Origin: Pantoea nemavictus
Lineage (GTDB): Bacteria > Pseudomonadota > Gammaproteobacteria > Enterobacterales > Enterobacteriaceae
Length of the DNA stretch: 64,000 nt
Direction: 5' to 3'
Assembly (NCBI RefSeq): GCF_037479095.1
Contig: NZ_JBBGZW010000001.1
Span: 4,030,001 to 4,094,000 of the forward strand
The notes under the pieces were generated by a model. The model had not been told where the DNA came from. It made no database searches and saw nothing but the letters and a program-made list of their open reading frames with translations. Made by a program: the position numbers and the translations under genes. Positions 35,718 through 44,167 of this stretch are shown here, one piece after another. Positions within the stretch are counted from its first letter, which is position 1. Every line of letters begins with the position of its first letter.

Positions 35718-36595
35718 AAAACGCGTGCGCTGAGGAAGTCGATCAGCGCGCGCACTTTCGGCGACGGATGTTTACTGGCGGGCCACAACAGGTGAAACAC
35801 GTTGCGATGGCAGGCGAAGTCACCTAATACCTCGCGTAGCGTACCTTGTGCCAGTGCTTCGCGAATCGAGAAATCCGGTAGCATGGCGATTTCTAATCCA
35901 CGCAGCGCAAAGCAGACGCGAGTCTCAATGTTGTTACAGATCATGGTGGTGGGCAGCGTCAGCTCCTGTTCCTCCTCGTAGCCGCGCAGCACCCAGCGCT
36001 CCAGCTTACCGGTGGTGTTAAAGCGATAGTGCAGACAAGCGTGCTGCGTCAACGCTTCGGGTGTTTTAGGTTCACCATAACGGGCCAGATAGTCTGGCGA
36101 GGCCACCGCGATGGAGTAGGCATAACCCAGCTTGCGCGCCGAGAGGCGTGAATCCGTCGGCGGTTCAGCGCGCATCACCACGTCATATCCTTCGGCAATC
36201 ACATCGACAACGCGATCGCTGAAGTCGAGATCGAGCTGAATGTCCGGATAGGCCTGCATAAAGTCGCCTAACACCGGCAAGATCAGCGAACCCACAATCG
36301 GCAGGCTCAGTTTCAAACGCCCGGCGGGACGGCCTGCTGCCTGCGACAGCTCGCTTTCGGCAGCTTCAATTTCGGCCAGAATACGGCGGCAGCGCTGCAG
36401 AAACAGCGCGCCTTCGGCGGTCAGCGTTATGCTGCGCGTGCTGCGGTGAAATAGCCGCACGCCAAGTTTATCCTCCAGCCGGGCAATGCTTTTGCCCACC
36501 GCCGAGGCGGAAAGACCTAAATGCCGCCCTGCAGCCACAAAGCTGCGGGTTTCCGCCACCTGCACGAACACCACCATACTGTTCAGACTGTCCAT
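35666..36595 (-). CDS. LysR-family transcriptional regulator
   Basis: Regulator of 309 residues. The N-terminal winged HTH reads MVVFVQVAETRSFVAAGRHL, then GLSASAVGKSIARLEDKLGV. The effector domain includes RLKLSLPIVGSLILPVLGDF. It belongs to the CrgA/DmlR-like group. The ATG at 36595 gives the standard MDSLNSM start. It is divergent from a 23-codon frame and an MFS exporter gene, its probable target. Its 3' end overlaps the PTS-operon kinase gene by 52 bp, tail to tail. Confidence 0.88.
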   Translation of the reverse strand: MDSLNSMVVFVQVAETRSFVAAGRHLGLSASAVGKSIARLEDKLGVRLFHRSTRSITLTAEGALFLQRCRRILAEIEAAESELSQAAGRPAGRLKLSLPIVGSLILPVLGDFMQAYPDIQLDLDFSDRVVDVIAEGYDVVMRAEPPTDSRLSARKLGYAYSIAVASPDYLARYGEPKTPEALTQHACLHYRFNTTGKLERWVLRGYEEEQELTLPTTMICNNIETRVCFALRGLEIAMLPDFSIREALAQGTLREVLGDFACHRNVFHLLWPASKHPSPKVRALIDFLSARVFQPEADNAGRAAIGRRS

Positions 36596-36708
36596 GTTGC
36601 CTCGCGATTGCGGACACAAATGTCCGTTAAGTCGAGAAATATACCCCGCTTTTTCCGCAATAAAGAAGTGACTACTGTGAAGCTATTCATTATTGAGGAG
36701 AGAAAAGC

Positions 36709-36780
36709 ATGCAGGATTTACTTCAGGCGGTGATGCCGCAGGCGCTGGATGAGCTGCCGCGAATGCGGGAGGCATTATGA
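36709..36780 (+). CDS. Candidate 23-residue leader peptide upstream of MFS gene
   Basis: An open frame, MQDLLQAVMPQALDELPRMR plus EAL, starts 8 nt after GAGGAG, a stronger ribosome site than that of the following gene. Its TGA overlaps the MFS start (ATGA). The arrangement suggests translational coupling or a leader peptide. It might also be a relic of a lost gene. No homologue is recognised. Confidence 0.45.
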   Translation: MQDLLQAVMPQALDELPRMREAL

Positions 36781-37946
36781 GCGAACGTTTACCTTTGATT
36801 CCGCTGCTGGCATTAAGTCTGGCTGCGTTTGTCACCATCGTTACCGAGGCGCTTCCCGCCGGATTGCTGACGCCGATGGCGCAGGAGTTATCCATTTCAG
36901 TGGCGGCAGCCGGGCAGAGCGTTACGGTGTATGCGGTGGGCTCCTTCCTGGCGGCGATCCCGTTGATGACGCTATTGCAAGGCGTGCGGCGCCGTCGTTT
37001 GTTGCTATTCACCCTGGCCGGTTTTACCGCAGCAAATCTGATCACCGCCATGGCTAATGACTACCTTTTACTGCTGATCGCGCGCGGTGTCGCGGGTGCT
37101 GCTGCTGGCGTCTTGTGGGCGTTGCTGGCCGGTTATGCCGCGTCGATGGCGCCAGTGGAAAAAAAAGGCAAAGCGATTGCGATAGCGATGGCAGGCACGC
37201 CGCTGGCGCTATCGATTGGCGTGCCGCTCGGGACCTTTGTGGGTAACGCCATCGGCTGGCGCCTGAGTTTTATGGCGTTAAGTGGGCTGTCACTGCTGCT
37301 GATGCTGGTGCTGCGTCTCACTGCCCCAGAACAGCCCGGGCAAGCGGCACGGCAGCGTTTGTCTCTGGCCACCGTTGCGCGCTTGCCCGGCGTGCGTAGC
37401 GTGCTGGCGCTGGTGCTGTGTTTCGTGCTGGCGCATAACATTCTCTACACCTATATCTCACCGTTCCTGCAGCCGGCTGGGTTAATGGCGCGTACCGACG
37501 CGATCCTGCTGCTGTTTGGCAGCGGCTCGCTGGTCAGTATCGTCATCACCGGCATAGTAGTGGACCGATATCTCCAGCCGCTAACGCTTAGTTGCATCGG
37601 CCTTTTCATCGCTGCAGCGCTTCTGCTGCAACTGAATGTGTCCAGTGCGCTGCTGGTATGGCTGGCGGTGGGATTATGGGGATTAGCCTTTGGTGGTGCG
37701 GCAACGCTGTTTCAAACCGCGATGGTGCAGCGGGCGAGTTCCGCGACTGATGTCGCACAATCGATGTTGGTGACAGTATGGAATCTGGCGATTGCGGGTG
37801 GCGGCATGCTGGGCGGCATGTTATTGCAGAATTTCGGTATCGTCAGTTTCACGCCGGTGTTGCTGCTGTTGTTGATTATGGCTTTTGCAGTGGCATGGCG
37901 GACGGGACAACGTGCCGTTCGGGCCGCCGTTAATCCCTCGTCGTGA
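36777..37946 (+). CDS. MFS transporter, DHA1 (drug/sugar exporter) group
   Basis: Inner-membrane permease of 389 residues with 12 predicted helices. It starts PLIPLLALSLAAFVTIVTEA and has ALPAGLLTPMAQELSISVAA, as in AraJ/SotB/YdhP-like exporters. The loop GVRRRRLLLFTL follows helix 2. The ATG at 36777 lies inside the stop of the preceding 23-codon frame. The LysR gene diverges from it, and an SDR gene follows after 79 bp. Substrate unknown. Confidence 0.87.
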   Translation: MSERLPLIPLLALSLAAFVTIVTEALPAGLLTPMAQELSISVAAAGQSVTVYAVGSFLAAIPLMTLLQGVRRRRLLLFTLAGFTAANLITAMANDYLLLLIARGVAGAAAGVLWALLAGYAASMAPVEKKGKAIAIAMAGTPLALSIGVPLGTFVGNAIGWRLSFMALSGLSLLLMLVLRLTAPEQPGQAARQRLSLATVARLPGVRSVLALVLCFVLAHNILYTYISPFLQPAGLMARTDAILLLFGSGSLVSIVITGIVVDRYLQPLTLSCIGLFIAAALLLQLNVSSALLVWLAVGLWGLAFGGAATLFQTAMVQRASSATDVAQSMLVTVWNLAIAGGGMLGGMLLQNFGIVSFTPVLLLLLIMAFAVAWRTGQRAVRAAVNPSS

Positions 37947-38025
37947 TAATAACCGCATGATTTGTCAATGCATATTTGGCGGCATCAACCAGGCTTTTGT
38001 GATAACGATCGCATAGGAGAGTTCC

Positions 38026-38820
38026 ATGAACATCGATTTACACGGAAAAACAGCACTGGTCACCGCGTCAACCGGCGGCATTGGTTTTGCTATTGCGCAG
38101 GGCTTAGCCGCCAGTGGGGCGGAAGTGGTGTTGAATGGGCGCAGCGAAGCCTCGGTCAGTCGCGCGCGTGAAAAGCTAAACGGTTTGGTGGCGGGGGCAA
38201 AAATCCACACCTTCATCGCCGACCTTGGCAGTGCGCAGGGCGTCAAACAGCTGCTCAACGGCTTGCCGCCCATCGATATTCTGGTCAATAACGCCGGGAT
38301 TTACGGCCCGCAGGACTTTTATGAAGTGGACGATGAAACCTGGGAAGCCTATTGGCAAACCAACGTAATGTCTGGCGTGCGCCTGTCGCGGGCACTGTTG
38401 CCGGAGATGGTGAAACGTGGCTGGGGGCGAGTGGTATTTATCTCCTCGGAGTCGGCGCTGAACATTCCTGCCGAAATGCTGCACTACGGCGTCAGTAAAA
38501 CCGCGCAACTGTCGCTGGCGCGCGGACTGGCGAAGGTGGTGGCGGGCAGTGGTGTGACGGTCAACAGCGTGCTGCCGGGCCCTACGCTTTCCGATGGCTT
38601 TGCCGCGATGATGGAAGATGAAGTGAAACGCACCGGCAAGCCGCTGGAAGAGTTAGCGAAAGCGTTTGTGATGGCCCAGCGGCCAAGCTCCATCATTCTG
38701 CGTGCCGCTACGGTGGAAGAGGTGGCGAATATGGTGGTGTATGTCTGTTCGAAACAGGCATCAGCCACGTCGGGCGCCGCGCTGCGCGTTGATGGCGGCG
38801 TCGTGGATGATATTGTTTAG
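38026..38820 (+). CDS. Short-chain dehydrogenase/reductase
   Basis: Classical SDR of 264 residues. The cofactor loop reads ALVTASTGGIGFAIAQGLAA and NNAGIYGPQ is present. The catalytic Ser-Tyr-Lys set lies in VVFISSESALNIPAEMLHYG and VSKTA. NGRSEAS after strand 2 suggests NADP preference. AGGAGAG precedes the ATG. It lies on the same strand as the MFS gene and may be co-expressed. Substrate unknown. Confidence 0.87.
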   Translation: MNIDLHGKTALVTASTGGIGFAIAQGLAASGAEVVLNGRSEASVSRAREKLNGLVAGAKIHTFIADLGSAQGVKQLLNGLPPIDILVNNAGIYGPQDFYEVDDETWEAYWQTNVMSGVRLSRALLPEMVKRGWGRVVFISSESALNIPAEMLHYGVSKTAQLSLARGLAKVVAGSGVTVNSVLPGPTLSDGFAAMMEDEVKRTGKPLEELAKAFVMAQRPSSIILRAATVEEVANMVVYVCSKQASATSGAALRVDGGVVDDIV

Positions 38821-38884
38821 CCGCATGCTGCGAATGACCTTGTCGCCATGCATGTGAGCTCTGAAGCAGCATATGGCTGCGTCT

Positions 38885-38908
38885 CCTTCCCCCGCTTGCG
38901 GGGGAAGG
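38885..38908. repeat. Strong GC hairpin, REP-like
   Basis: CCTTCCCCCGC and GCGGGGGAAGG form an 11-bp perfect stem with a 2-nt loop in the SDR-scsA gap. No T-tract follows. This is typical of short intergenic palindromes, and it may protect mRNA 3' ends. Confidence 0.6.
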
Positions 38909-39095
38909 CCGGGATGGGGGACAGCAAGCACCTTTAACTACAGCGAGCAAACTGTTACCCATCAGCCCGGTTGGTACCCTTATGCCACCGGCTCAAAACA
39001 CGCTCCGCACAACAAAGACAAAAGTTTACACTGCAAAGCTTGGTGTTTCTGCTGTCGATGCTTAAAATGCCCGCACTTTTCTCTGAGGCTGCGGC

Positions 39096-39452
39096 ATGAC
39101 GATATCGCTATCACGCGCAAAATGGATTCTGGCACTGGTTTGTCTGGTGCTGGCGTTTTGTCTCGTCCAGCGCAGCTTCAATTTGCCTTCTGCGCCGCTG
39201 GCGCAAGTCAGCGCGTCCACGCAGGTAAACGGTAATGACGATGCCAGCGGCAGCGAAAAGCCCTGTGCCCTGAGCGCGAAATCGTTGAGTGCCGCCGCGC
39301 CGATCCTGGATACCGCACTGCCTTTCCTGCTGTTGCTGCTGGCGTTGATTGCCACCTTTACGCAACGCTCTACCTCCTTCGGCTATCGCCGGACACCGCT
39401 GTTTCCGCCACTGCGACGGCGGCATCTGACCCTCTGCGTTTTCCGGGAATAA
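39096..39452 (+). CDS. scsA: ScsA-like small membrane protein (suppressor of copper sensitivity)
   Basis: Protein of 118 residues with an N-terminal membrane helix (WILALVCLVLAFCLVQRSF), a short periplasmic-type stretch, and a second helix (ILDTALPFLLLLLALIATFT). A basic tail follows. The similarity to ScsA rests mainly on size, layout and position immediately before scsB. It is probably the first gene of scsABCD, which in Salmonella protects against copper and oxidative stress. Confidence 0.7.
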   Translation: MTISLSRAKWILALVCLVLAFCLVQRSFNLPSAPLAQVSASTQVNGNDDASGSEKPCALSAKSLSAAAPILDTALPFLLLLLALIATFTQRSTSFGYRRTPLFPPLRRRHLTLCVFRE

Positions 39453-39501
39453 CACTTACGCGTTGCATCGCGTAAACCCTGTTATTTACTGGAGAATCAC
39501 C

Positions 39502-41502
39502 ATGTCTATATTTATCAGGAGCCTGCTGCTCCTGCTGGCGAGCTGTGCGATCACCGCGCAGGCGGCAGATACTGGCTGGCTGCGCAATGCGCAAAACAGT
39601 CACGCGGAAGTGCGTCTACGTAGCGCCAGCCACAATAATGATCAGCAACTGCTGCTGGATATCCGCTTGCAACCTGGCTGGAAAACCTACTGGCGCACGC
39701 CGGGTGAAGGCGGCGTAGCACCGGAAATTCGTTGGCAAACGCCAGAGGTTAATGCGCAATGGTTTTGGCCAGCGCCCGCGCGTTTTGACGTCAGCGGTTT
39801 GACCACGCAAGGCTACAAAGGCGATATCACGCTGCCTATCACACTGGCAAAACTGTCGAGCCAGCGGCTGGCAGGTACGCTGACGCTCTCGACCTGTAGC
39901 GACGTCTGCATTCTTACCGACTTCCCGTTCAGCCTCGACCTGACGCAGCCCGCTGACGCCGATTTTCCGCGCGATTTCGCCGAGGCGATGGGAAAAATTC
40001 CGGCGGCAAGCGGCTTAACCGATCAACTCGCCGCCAGCTTCATCAACGGTGAGCTGCAAATTCGTGCCGAGCGTCAGGGTGGCTGGCAAAAGCCGGAGCT
40101 GTTCTTCGACTATCCGCCCGGCAGCATGCTGGCGGCACCGCACATCAGTGTTAATGGCGACACGCTCAGCGCGCGCGTGGCGGTAACCGATGAGTGGGGT
40201 GAAGCGGCACCGGATCTGCGCGGCAAAACGCTGTCGCTGGTGGTGGCCGATGCGGGCATCGCGCAGCAAAGTTCGTTAACCATCGGCGCGGAAACGCTGG
40301 TGTCGGGCGAGGCAGCGCAGACCATCTGGTCCGTGCTGCTGCTGGCGCTGCTGGGCGGTTTAATCCTCAATCTGATGCCCTGCGTGTTGCCGGTGCTGGC
40401 GATCAAGCTCAGCAGTTTGGTGCAGCAGCAGGGGCAAACCCAGCGTCAAACGCGCAAGCAGTTCCTTGCTTCCAGCGCCGGCATTATCTTCTCCTTCCTG
40501 CTGCTGGCGCTGCTGATGACGGGGCTGCGACTTAGCGGGCAGGCGCTGGGCTGGGGCATCCAGTTCCAGAGTAGCGGTTTCCTGCTGGTGATGGTGCTGG
40601 TGATGTTCCTGTTCAGCGCCAGCCTGTTTGATCTGCTGCACTTCCGCTTGCCGTCGGGCCTGAATACTAAACTGGCGACCCAGGGCGGTGAGGGTCTGCT
40701 CGGGCACTTCGGACAGGGCGCGTTTGCCACCTTGCTGGCCACGCCGTGCAGCGCACCGTTCCTTGGTACCGCCGTGGCCTTCGCGCTGACGGCGCCGCTG
40801 CCGCAGCTGTGGCTGCTGTTTGTCGCGCTGGGTGTGGGCATGAGCCTGCCGTGGCTGCTGGTTGCGGCGTTGCCGGGTATGGCGCGTTGCTTGCCGCGTC
40901 CCGGCCGCTGGATGGTGCATCTACGCACTGTGCTCGGTTTGTTGATGCTGCTTGCCACCTTCTGGCTGGTGACGCTGCTGGTACCGCATTGGGGCAGCAC
41001 GGTTGCGCTAGTGCTGGCGGTGGCGCTGCTGCTGGTGCTGTGTGGCTGGCTGATTAAACGCCGTGCGCTGCAACAGGCGGGCCTGGTGTTTATCACGCTG
41101 ACGCTGGCCGGTGCGTTATTGCTTATGACGCGCATCGAGCCGGATGAGGATGCGCTGCACTGGCAGCCGCTGACCGAAGCCGCCATCCATCAGGCGCTCG
41201 AGCAGGACAAACGGGTGTTTGTTGATGTCACCGCAGACTGGTGCATTACCTGCAAAGTGAATAAATCCCGCGTGCTTAACCAGCCGGATGTGCGTGCTGC
41301 GCTGAAGGCTGATGATGTGGTGCTGCTGCGCGGCGACTGGACGCAACCCGATCCCGCTATCGGTGAGTTCCTGCGTCGCCGCGATCGTGTAGCGATTCCT
41401 TTTAACCAAATTTATGGCCCGGCACTGCCGCAAGGCCAGATTTTGTCACCGCTGCTGAGTCGTGAAGCGGTGATCTCCACTCTCTCTGAGGCGAAAAAAT
41501 AA
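39502..41502 (+). CDS. scsB: ScsB, DsbD-like membrane disulfide reductase
   Basis: Inner-membrane electron carrier of 666 residues. A signal peptide and a periplasmic alpha domain with a cysteine pair (LTLSTCSDVCILTDF) come first. An eight-helix DsbD-type core follows, with NLMPCVLPVLAIKLSSL and LATPCSAPFLGTAVAF cysteines. A C-terminal thioredoxin domain carries VTADWCITCKVNKSRV. It should move electrons from cytoplasmic thioredoxin to ScsC and ScsD. The ATG at 39502 follows TGGAG; the longer TTG frame is unsupported. Its stop lies against the scsC start. Confidence 0.9.
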   Translation: MSIFIRSLLLLLASCAITAQAADTGWLRNAQNSHAEVRLRSASHNNDQQLLLDIRLQPGWKTYWRTPGEGGVAPEIRWQTPEVNAQWFWPAPARFDVSGLTTQGYKGDITLPITLAKLSSQRLAGTLTLSTCSDVCILTDFPFSLDLTQPADADFPRDFAEAMGKIPAASGLTDQLAASFINGELQIRAERQGGWQKPELFFDYPPGSMLAAPHISVNGDTLSARVAVTDEWGEAAPDLRGKTLSLVVADAGIAQQSSLTIGAETLVSGEAAQTIWSVLLLALLGGLILNLMPCVLPVLAIKLSSLVQQQGQTQRQTRKQFLASSAGIIFSFLLLALLMTGLRLSGQALGWGIQFQSSGFLLVMVLVMFLFSASLFDLLHFRLPSGLNTKLATQGGEGLLGHFGQGAFATLLATPCSAPFLGTAVAFALTAPLPQLWLLFVALGVGMSLPWLLVAALPGMARCLPRPGRWMVHLRTVLGLLMLLATFWLVTLLVPHWGSTVALVLAVALLLVLCGWLIKRRALQQAGLVFITLTLAGALLLMTRIEPDEDALHWQPLTEAAIHQALEQDKRVFVDVTADWCITCKVNKSRVLNQPDVRAALKADDVVLLRGDWTQPDPAIGEFLRRRDRVAIPFNQIYGPALPQGQILSPLLSREAVISTLSEAKK

Positions 41503-42224
41503 TGAAGAAATCCCTGTTACTGCCATTGATGTTCCTTGCCATGCCTGCATTTGCGGCTGCGCCATTTACTCCCGAGCAGGAAGCGCGCATTAAGGAGCTG
41601 ATTCGTGAAACATTAGTGCAGAACCCAGCGATTCTGGCGGAAGCGGCTGATGCATTCGATAAAGAAGCGGCACAGCAGCAGCAAAATGTGGTCGCGCAGA
41701 TGGTGAAGAAAAACCACGATGTGCTGTTCAACGATGCCGGTTCACCGCGCATCGGTGCTGAGAAGCCCGCGCTGACGCTGGTTTACTTCACCGATTACAA
41801 CTGCGTGTTCTGTAAAAAGTTTGAAGCAGACATAGAAAAGCTGATGAAAGCCTATCCACAGGTGGCGGTGGTGATTAAGCCGCTGCCGTATCGCGCGGAA
41901 ACCTCGCTGACCTCGGCACGTCTGGCGCTTACCGTCTGGGAGCAGCAGCCCAAGAACTTCCTCAAGCTGCATGAGCGTTTAATGGCGAAGAAGGGCAATC
42001 ACGATGAAGCCAGTATTGACGCGGCGCTAGAGAAAACTGGCATTACGCTGAAACAGCCAAGCAAAGCCAGCCTCGATACCATCAACAGTAATCTGACGCT
42101 GGCGCAGCAGTTGGGGGTGCAGGGCACGCCAGCCACGCTGGTGGGCGACCAGATGATCAGCGGTGCGGTGCCGTATGAACAGCTGGAAGCCGCAGTGAAA
42201 GGCGCGCTGCAGGCGAAGCAATGA
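41502..42224 (+). CDS. scsC: ScsC, periplasmic DsbA-family thiol protein
   Basis: Thioredoxin-fold protein of 240 residues with signal peptide MKKSLLLPLMFLAMPAFAAA and a helical N-terminal stalk (residues 25-65, used for oligomerisation in ScsC). The active site CVFC sits in YFTDYNCVFCKKFEADI, and the cis-Pro loop is VQGTPATLVG. It is kept reduced by ScsB and acts as a disulfide isomerase or copper-stress protein. The scsD start overlaps its stop by 4 nt. Confidence 0.9.
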   Translation: MKKSLLLPLMFLAMPAFAAAPFTPEQEARIKELIRETLVQNPAILAEAADAFDKEAAQQQQNVVAQMVKKNHDVLFNDAGSPRIGAEKPALTLVYFTDYNCVFCKKFEADIEKLMKAYPQVAVVIKPLPYRAETSLTSARLALTVWEQQPKNFLKLHERLMAKKGNHDEASIDAALEKTGITLKQPSKASLDTINSNLTLAQQLGVQGTPATLVGDQMISGAVPYEQLEAAVKGALQAKQ

Positions 42225-42718
42225 GTCGCGTGAAGCGCGGGTTACGTGAGGCGCTTTTTCTGGTGCTGATTGTCGCTGCGGCGCTGTGGGGCATGGATTG
42301 GCTGCGCGCTCCGCAGCTGCCCGCTGATTTGGCGCAACAGCCGCTAACCGCGCTGCAGGGCGAGGTTAATCTTGCCGAACTCAGTCAACATCAGCCGCTG
42401 CTGGTCTACGTGTGGGCCACGTGGTGCGGCGTATGCAAGCTCACCACACCCACCGTGGCATCATTAAGCCAGCAAGGCGTAAAAGTGGTGAGCGTGGCGC
42501 TGCGTTCCGGCAATGATGCGCGGGTTGCGACCTGGCTGGAGAAGAAAGGGCTGCAAGGTGTGGCGATCAATGATGAAAGCGGGGCGATCGGCCAGCGCTG
42601 GGATATCAACGCTACGCCGACCTTTATCGTACTGCACCAGGGTAAAGTCATCAGCACCAGCAGCGGCTGGACCAGCGGGTGGGGCCTCAAGCTGCGCTTG
42701 TGGTGGGCCGCCCGCTGA
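42221..42718 (+). CDS. scsD: ScsD, membrane-tethered thioredoxin-like protein
   Basis: Protein of 165 residues with an N-terminal anchor (EALFLVLIVAAALWGMDWL) and a periplasmic TlpA-like domain with active site WATWCGVCKLTTPTVAS and cis-Pro INATPTFIV. It is the last gene of the scs operon and a probable partner of ScsB. Its 3' end lies 16 bp from the convergent kdgF. Confidence 0.9.
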   Translation: MSRVKRGLREALFLVLIVAAALWGMDWLRAPQLPADLAQQPLTALQGEVNLAELSQHQPLLVYVWATWCGVCKLTTPTVASLSQQGVKVVSVALRSGNDARVATWLEKKGLQGVAINDESGAIGQRWDINATPTFIVLHQGKVISTSSGWTSGWGLKLRLWWAAR

Positions 42719-42734
42719 TTTAACTGGCGGCGCG

Positions 42735-43064
42735 TTACGGTGCCGCCAGAAAATCCTCGCGCTGGGGCGTAAAGGTATCCAGCAGCACGCCGGCCTCCAG
42801 ACAGACGCAGCCGTGGACAATATTGGGCGCTTTATACAGCGTATCCCCCGCGCCGACCTCCTGTGTCTTACCATCAATGGTAAAGGCAAAACGTCCCGAC
42901 AACACGTAGGTAAGCTGCTCATGCGGATGATGATGCAGCGGACCAACGGCATCCTGCGCAAAGGTCACTTCCACCGCCATCATACTGCCGCCGTGCGCCA
43001 GCACCCTGCGGGTGACGCCGTTGCCGAGATCCTCTAACTGCGTGGTGTTTTTATAGATAAACAT
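42735..43064 (-). CDS. kdgF: Cupin protein KdgF (unsaturated uronate-converting)
   Basis: Small cupin of 109 residues. KdgF turns 4,5-unsaturated uronates, the end products of pectate or alginate lyases, into the linear keto form (5-keto-4-deoxyuronate). The motif HHHPHEQLTYVLSGRFAFTI supplies His44, His46, His48 and Gln50, and NIVHGCVCLEAG supplies His84, all candidate metal ligands. GDTLYKAPNI and TPQREDFL match Dickeya KdgF closely. It is divergent from an RpiB-family isomerase across a 128-bp region with KdgR-like and CRP sites, which fits the pathway. Confidence 0.9.
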   Translation of the reverse strand: MFIYKNTTQLEDLGNGVTRRVLAHGGSMMAVEVTFAQDAVGPLHHHPHEQLTYVLSGRFAFTIDGKTQEVGAGDTLYKAPNIVHGCVCLEAGVLLDTFTPQREDFLAAP

Positions 43065-43094
43065 GTTTTCTCCTTACCGGTTGCATGGTGAATG

Positions 43095-43110
43095 TGTGAC
43101 ATAACTCACA
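43095..43110. promoter_or_regulatory. CRP site between kdgF and dhuI-like gene
   Basis: TGTGACATAACTCACA has both perfect CRP half-sites with 6-nt spacing. It lies 31 bp upstream of the kdgF start codon and 83 bp before the divergent isomerase gene. Confidence 0.8.
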
Positions 43111-43150
43111 GTCAAAAAGGCATTTAAAGGCTGCATTTTACCGTTCTTTG

Positions 43151-43179
43151 ATTAAAATGAAACGGTGTTTCAATTTAAT
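43151..43179. promoter_or_regulatory. KdgR-like operator upstream of dhuI-like gene
   Basis: ATTAAAATGAAAC, GGT, GTTTCAATTTAAT is a palindrome with 12 of 13 arm positions matching. It fits the KdgR pattern TGAAAC-N3-GTTTCA with flanking A/T. It ends 13 bp before the isomerase ATG. Confidence 0.75.
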
Positions 43180-43192
43180 CTGAGGATGGATC

Positions 43193-43831
43193 ATGAAAAT
43201 CGCTTTGATGATGGAAAACAGCCAGGCTGCGAAGAACGCAACGGTGTTGAAAGAGCTTCAGTCCGTGGCGCAACCGCTCGGACATCAGGTGTTTAACGTC
43301 GGTATGAGCGACGAGCAAGATCATCATCTGACCTACATTCACCTCGGCATCATGGCCAACGTGCTGCTGAACAGCCAAGCCGTGGATTTCGTGGTGGCCG
43401 GCTGCGGCACCGGACAGGGCGCCTTGATGTCGCTTAACCTGCATCCGGGCGTGGTGTGCGGTTACTGCATCGATCCCGCCGATGCCTACCTGTTTGCGCA
43501 AATCAATAACGGCAATGCGCTGTCGCTGCCGTTCGCCAAAGGCTTCGGCTGGGGCGCGGAATTGAACCTGCGCTTTATCTTCGAAAAAGCCTTCACCGGC
43601 GAGAAAGGGCACGGCTATCCGCCAGAGCGTAAAGAGCCGCAGGTGCGCAATGCCGGACTGCTTAATCAGGTGAAAGCGGCATTGCTGAAAGAGAACTACC
43701 TCGATTCACTGCGCGCCATCGACCCTGAACTGGTGAAAACCGCGTTGAGCGGCCCACGTCTGCAGCATGCACTGTTTGAGCATGGTCAGAGTGAGGAAAT
43801 TGCACGCTTTGTGCGTGAACTGACGCAGTAA
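43193..43831 (+). CDS. RpiB/LacAB-family sugar-phosphate isomerase, DhuI-like
   Basis: Protein of 212 residues of the LacAB/RpiB fold. It starts MKIALMMENSQAAKNATVLK and has the phosphate-loop region VVAGCGTGQGALMSLNLHPG and LPFAKGFGWGAELNLRF. It is longer than RpiB (about 150) and close in size to streptococcal DhuI, which isomerises 5-keto-4-deoxyuronate in place of KduI. Divergence from kdgF, which produces that substrate, and the shared KdgR/CRP region make this role attractive. The function is inferred from context. Confidence 0.75.
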   Translation: MKIALMMENSQAAKNATVLKELQSVAQPLGHQVFNVGMSDEQDHHLTYIHLGIMANVLLNSQAVDFVVAGCGTGQGALMSLNLHPGVVCGYCIDPADAYLFAQINNGNALSLPFAKGFGWGAELNLRFIFEKAFTGEKGHGYPPERKEPQVRNAGLLNQVKAALLKENYLDSLRAIDPELVKTALSGPRLQHALFEHGQSEEIARFVRELTQ

Positions 43832-43848
43832 TCGAGACGCGTTTAACT

Positions 43849-43877
43849 AAGCCAGGGAAACCTGGCTTGGTTTTTTT
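43849..43877 (+). terminator. Terminator of dhuI-like gene
   Basis: AAGCCAGG, GAAA loop, CCTGGCTT and then GGTTTTTTT form a classic rho-independent terminator 17 bp after the stop codon. Confidence 0.88.
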
Positions 43878-43973
43878 ACTCTTTATTAAATAGTAATACC
43901 CAACGGAATATCTCTATTTGTGGCTAATATGTGACTTGTTGGCTTGAAGTGACACGCTACTTAGACACCGATA

Positions 43974-44116
43974 GTGTCGGAGAAAATGTCGGAGAAAATG
44001 TCGGAGAAAATGTCGGAGAAAGTGTCGGAGAAAACACCGGTTAAACTTTCCGCAACCGCCGGGAAAATATTGTCTGCTCTGCATAAATCACCTGAGATGA
44101 CGATTCCCCTGTTGTT
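43974..44116 (+). pseudogene. Remnant with five 12-bp (V/M)SEK tandem repeats
   Basis: Five tandem 12-bp units (43974-44033) encode VSEK, MSEK three times and VSEK. The frame then reads TPVKLSATAGKILSALHKSP and EMTIPLL. This resembles the linker and start of the C-terminal winged helix of AlbA_2/RecG-like HTH regulators, which often carry such repeats. A stop codon (TAG, 43962-43964) lies just upstream in frame, and the palindromic repeat at 44117 cuts it downstream. It is thus a fragment of a lost gene; the family assignment is tentative. Confidence 0.5.
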
Positions 44117-44167
44117 CGTAGGGTGCGCATTGATGCGCACCTGGTCACCATCAATGGCGAACCTACG
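44117..44167. repeat. Short palindromic intergenic repeat copy
   Basis: Contains CGTAGGGTGCGCATTGATGC and then CCATCAATGGCGAACCTACG. It is the inverse-orientation copy of the element at 27911-27954. The stop codon of the ABC ATPase gene (TAG, 44163-44165 minus strand) lies inside it. Confidence 0.75.

Noticed and set aside
43974..44033. 12-bp tandem units as a CRISPR-like array or iteron origin
   Set aside because: Units are directly contiguous without spacers, keep a reading frame, and no rep or cas gene is near.
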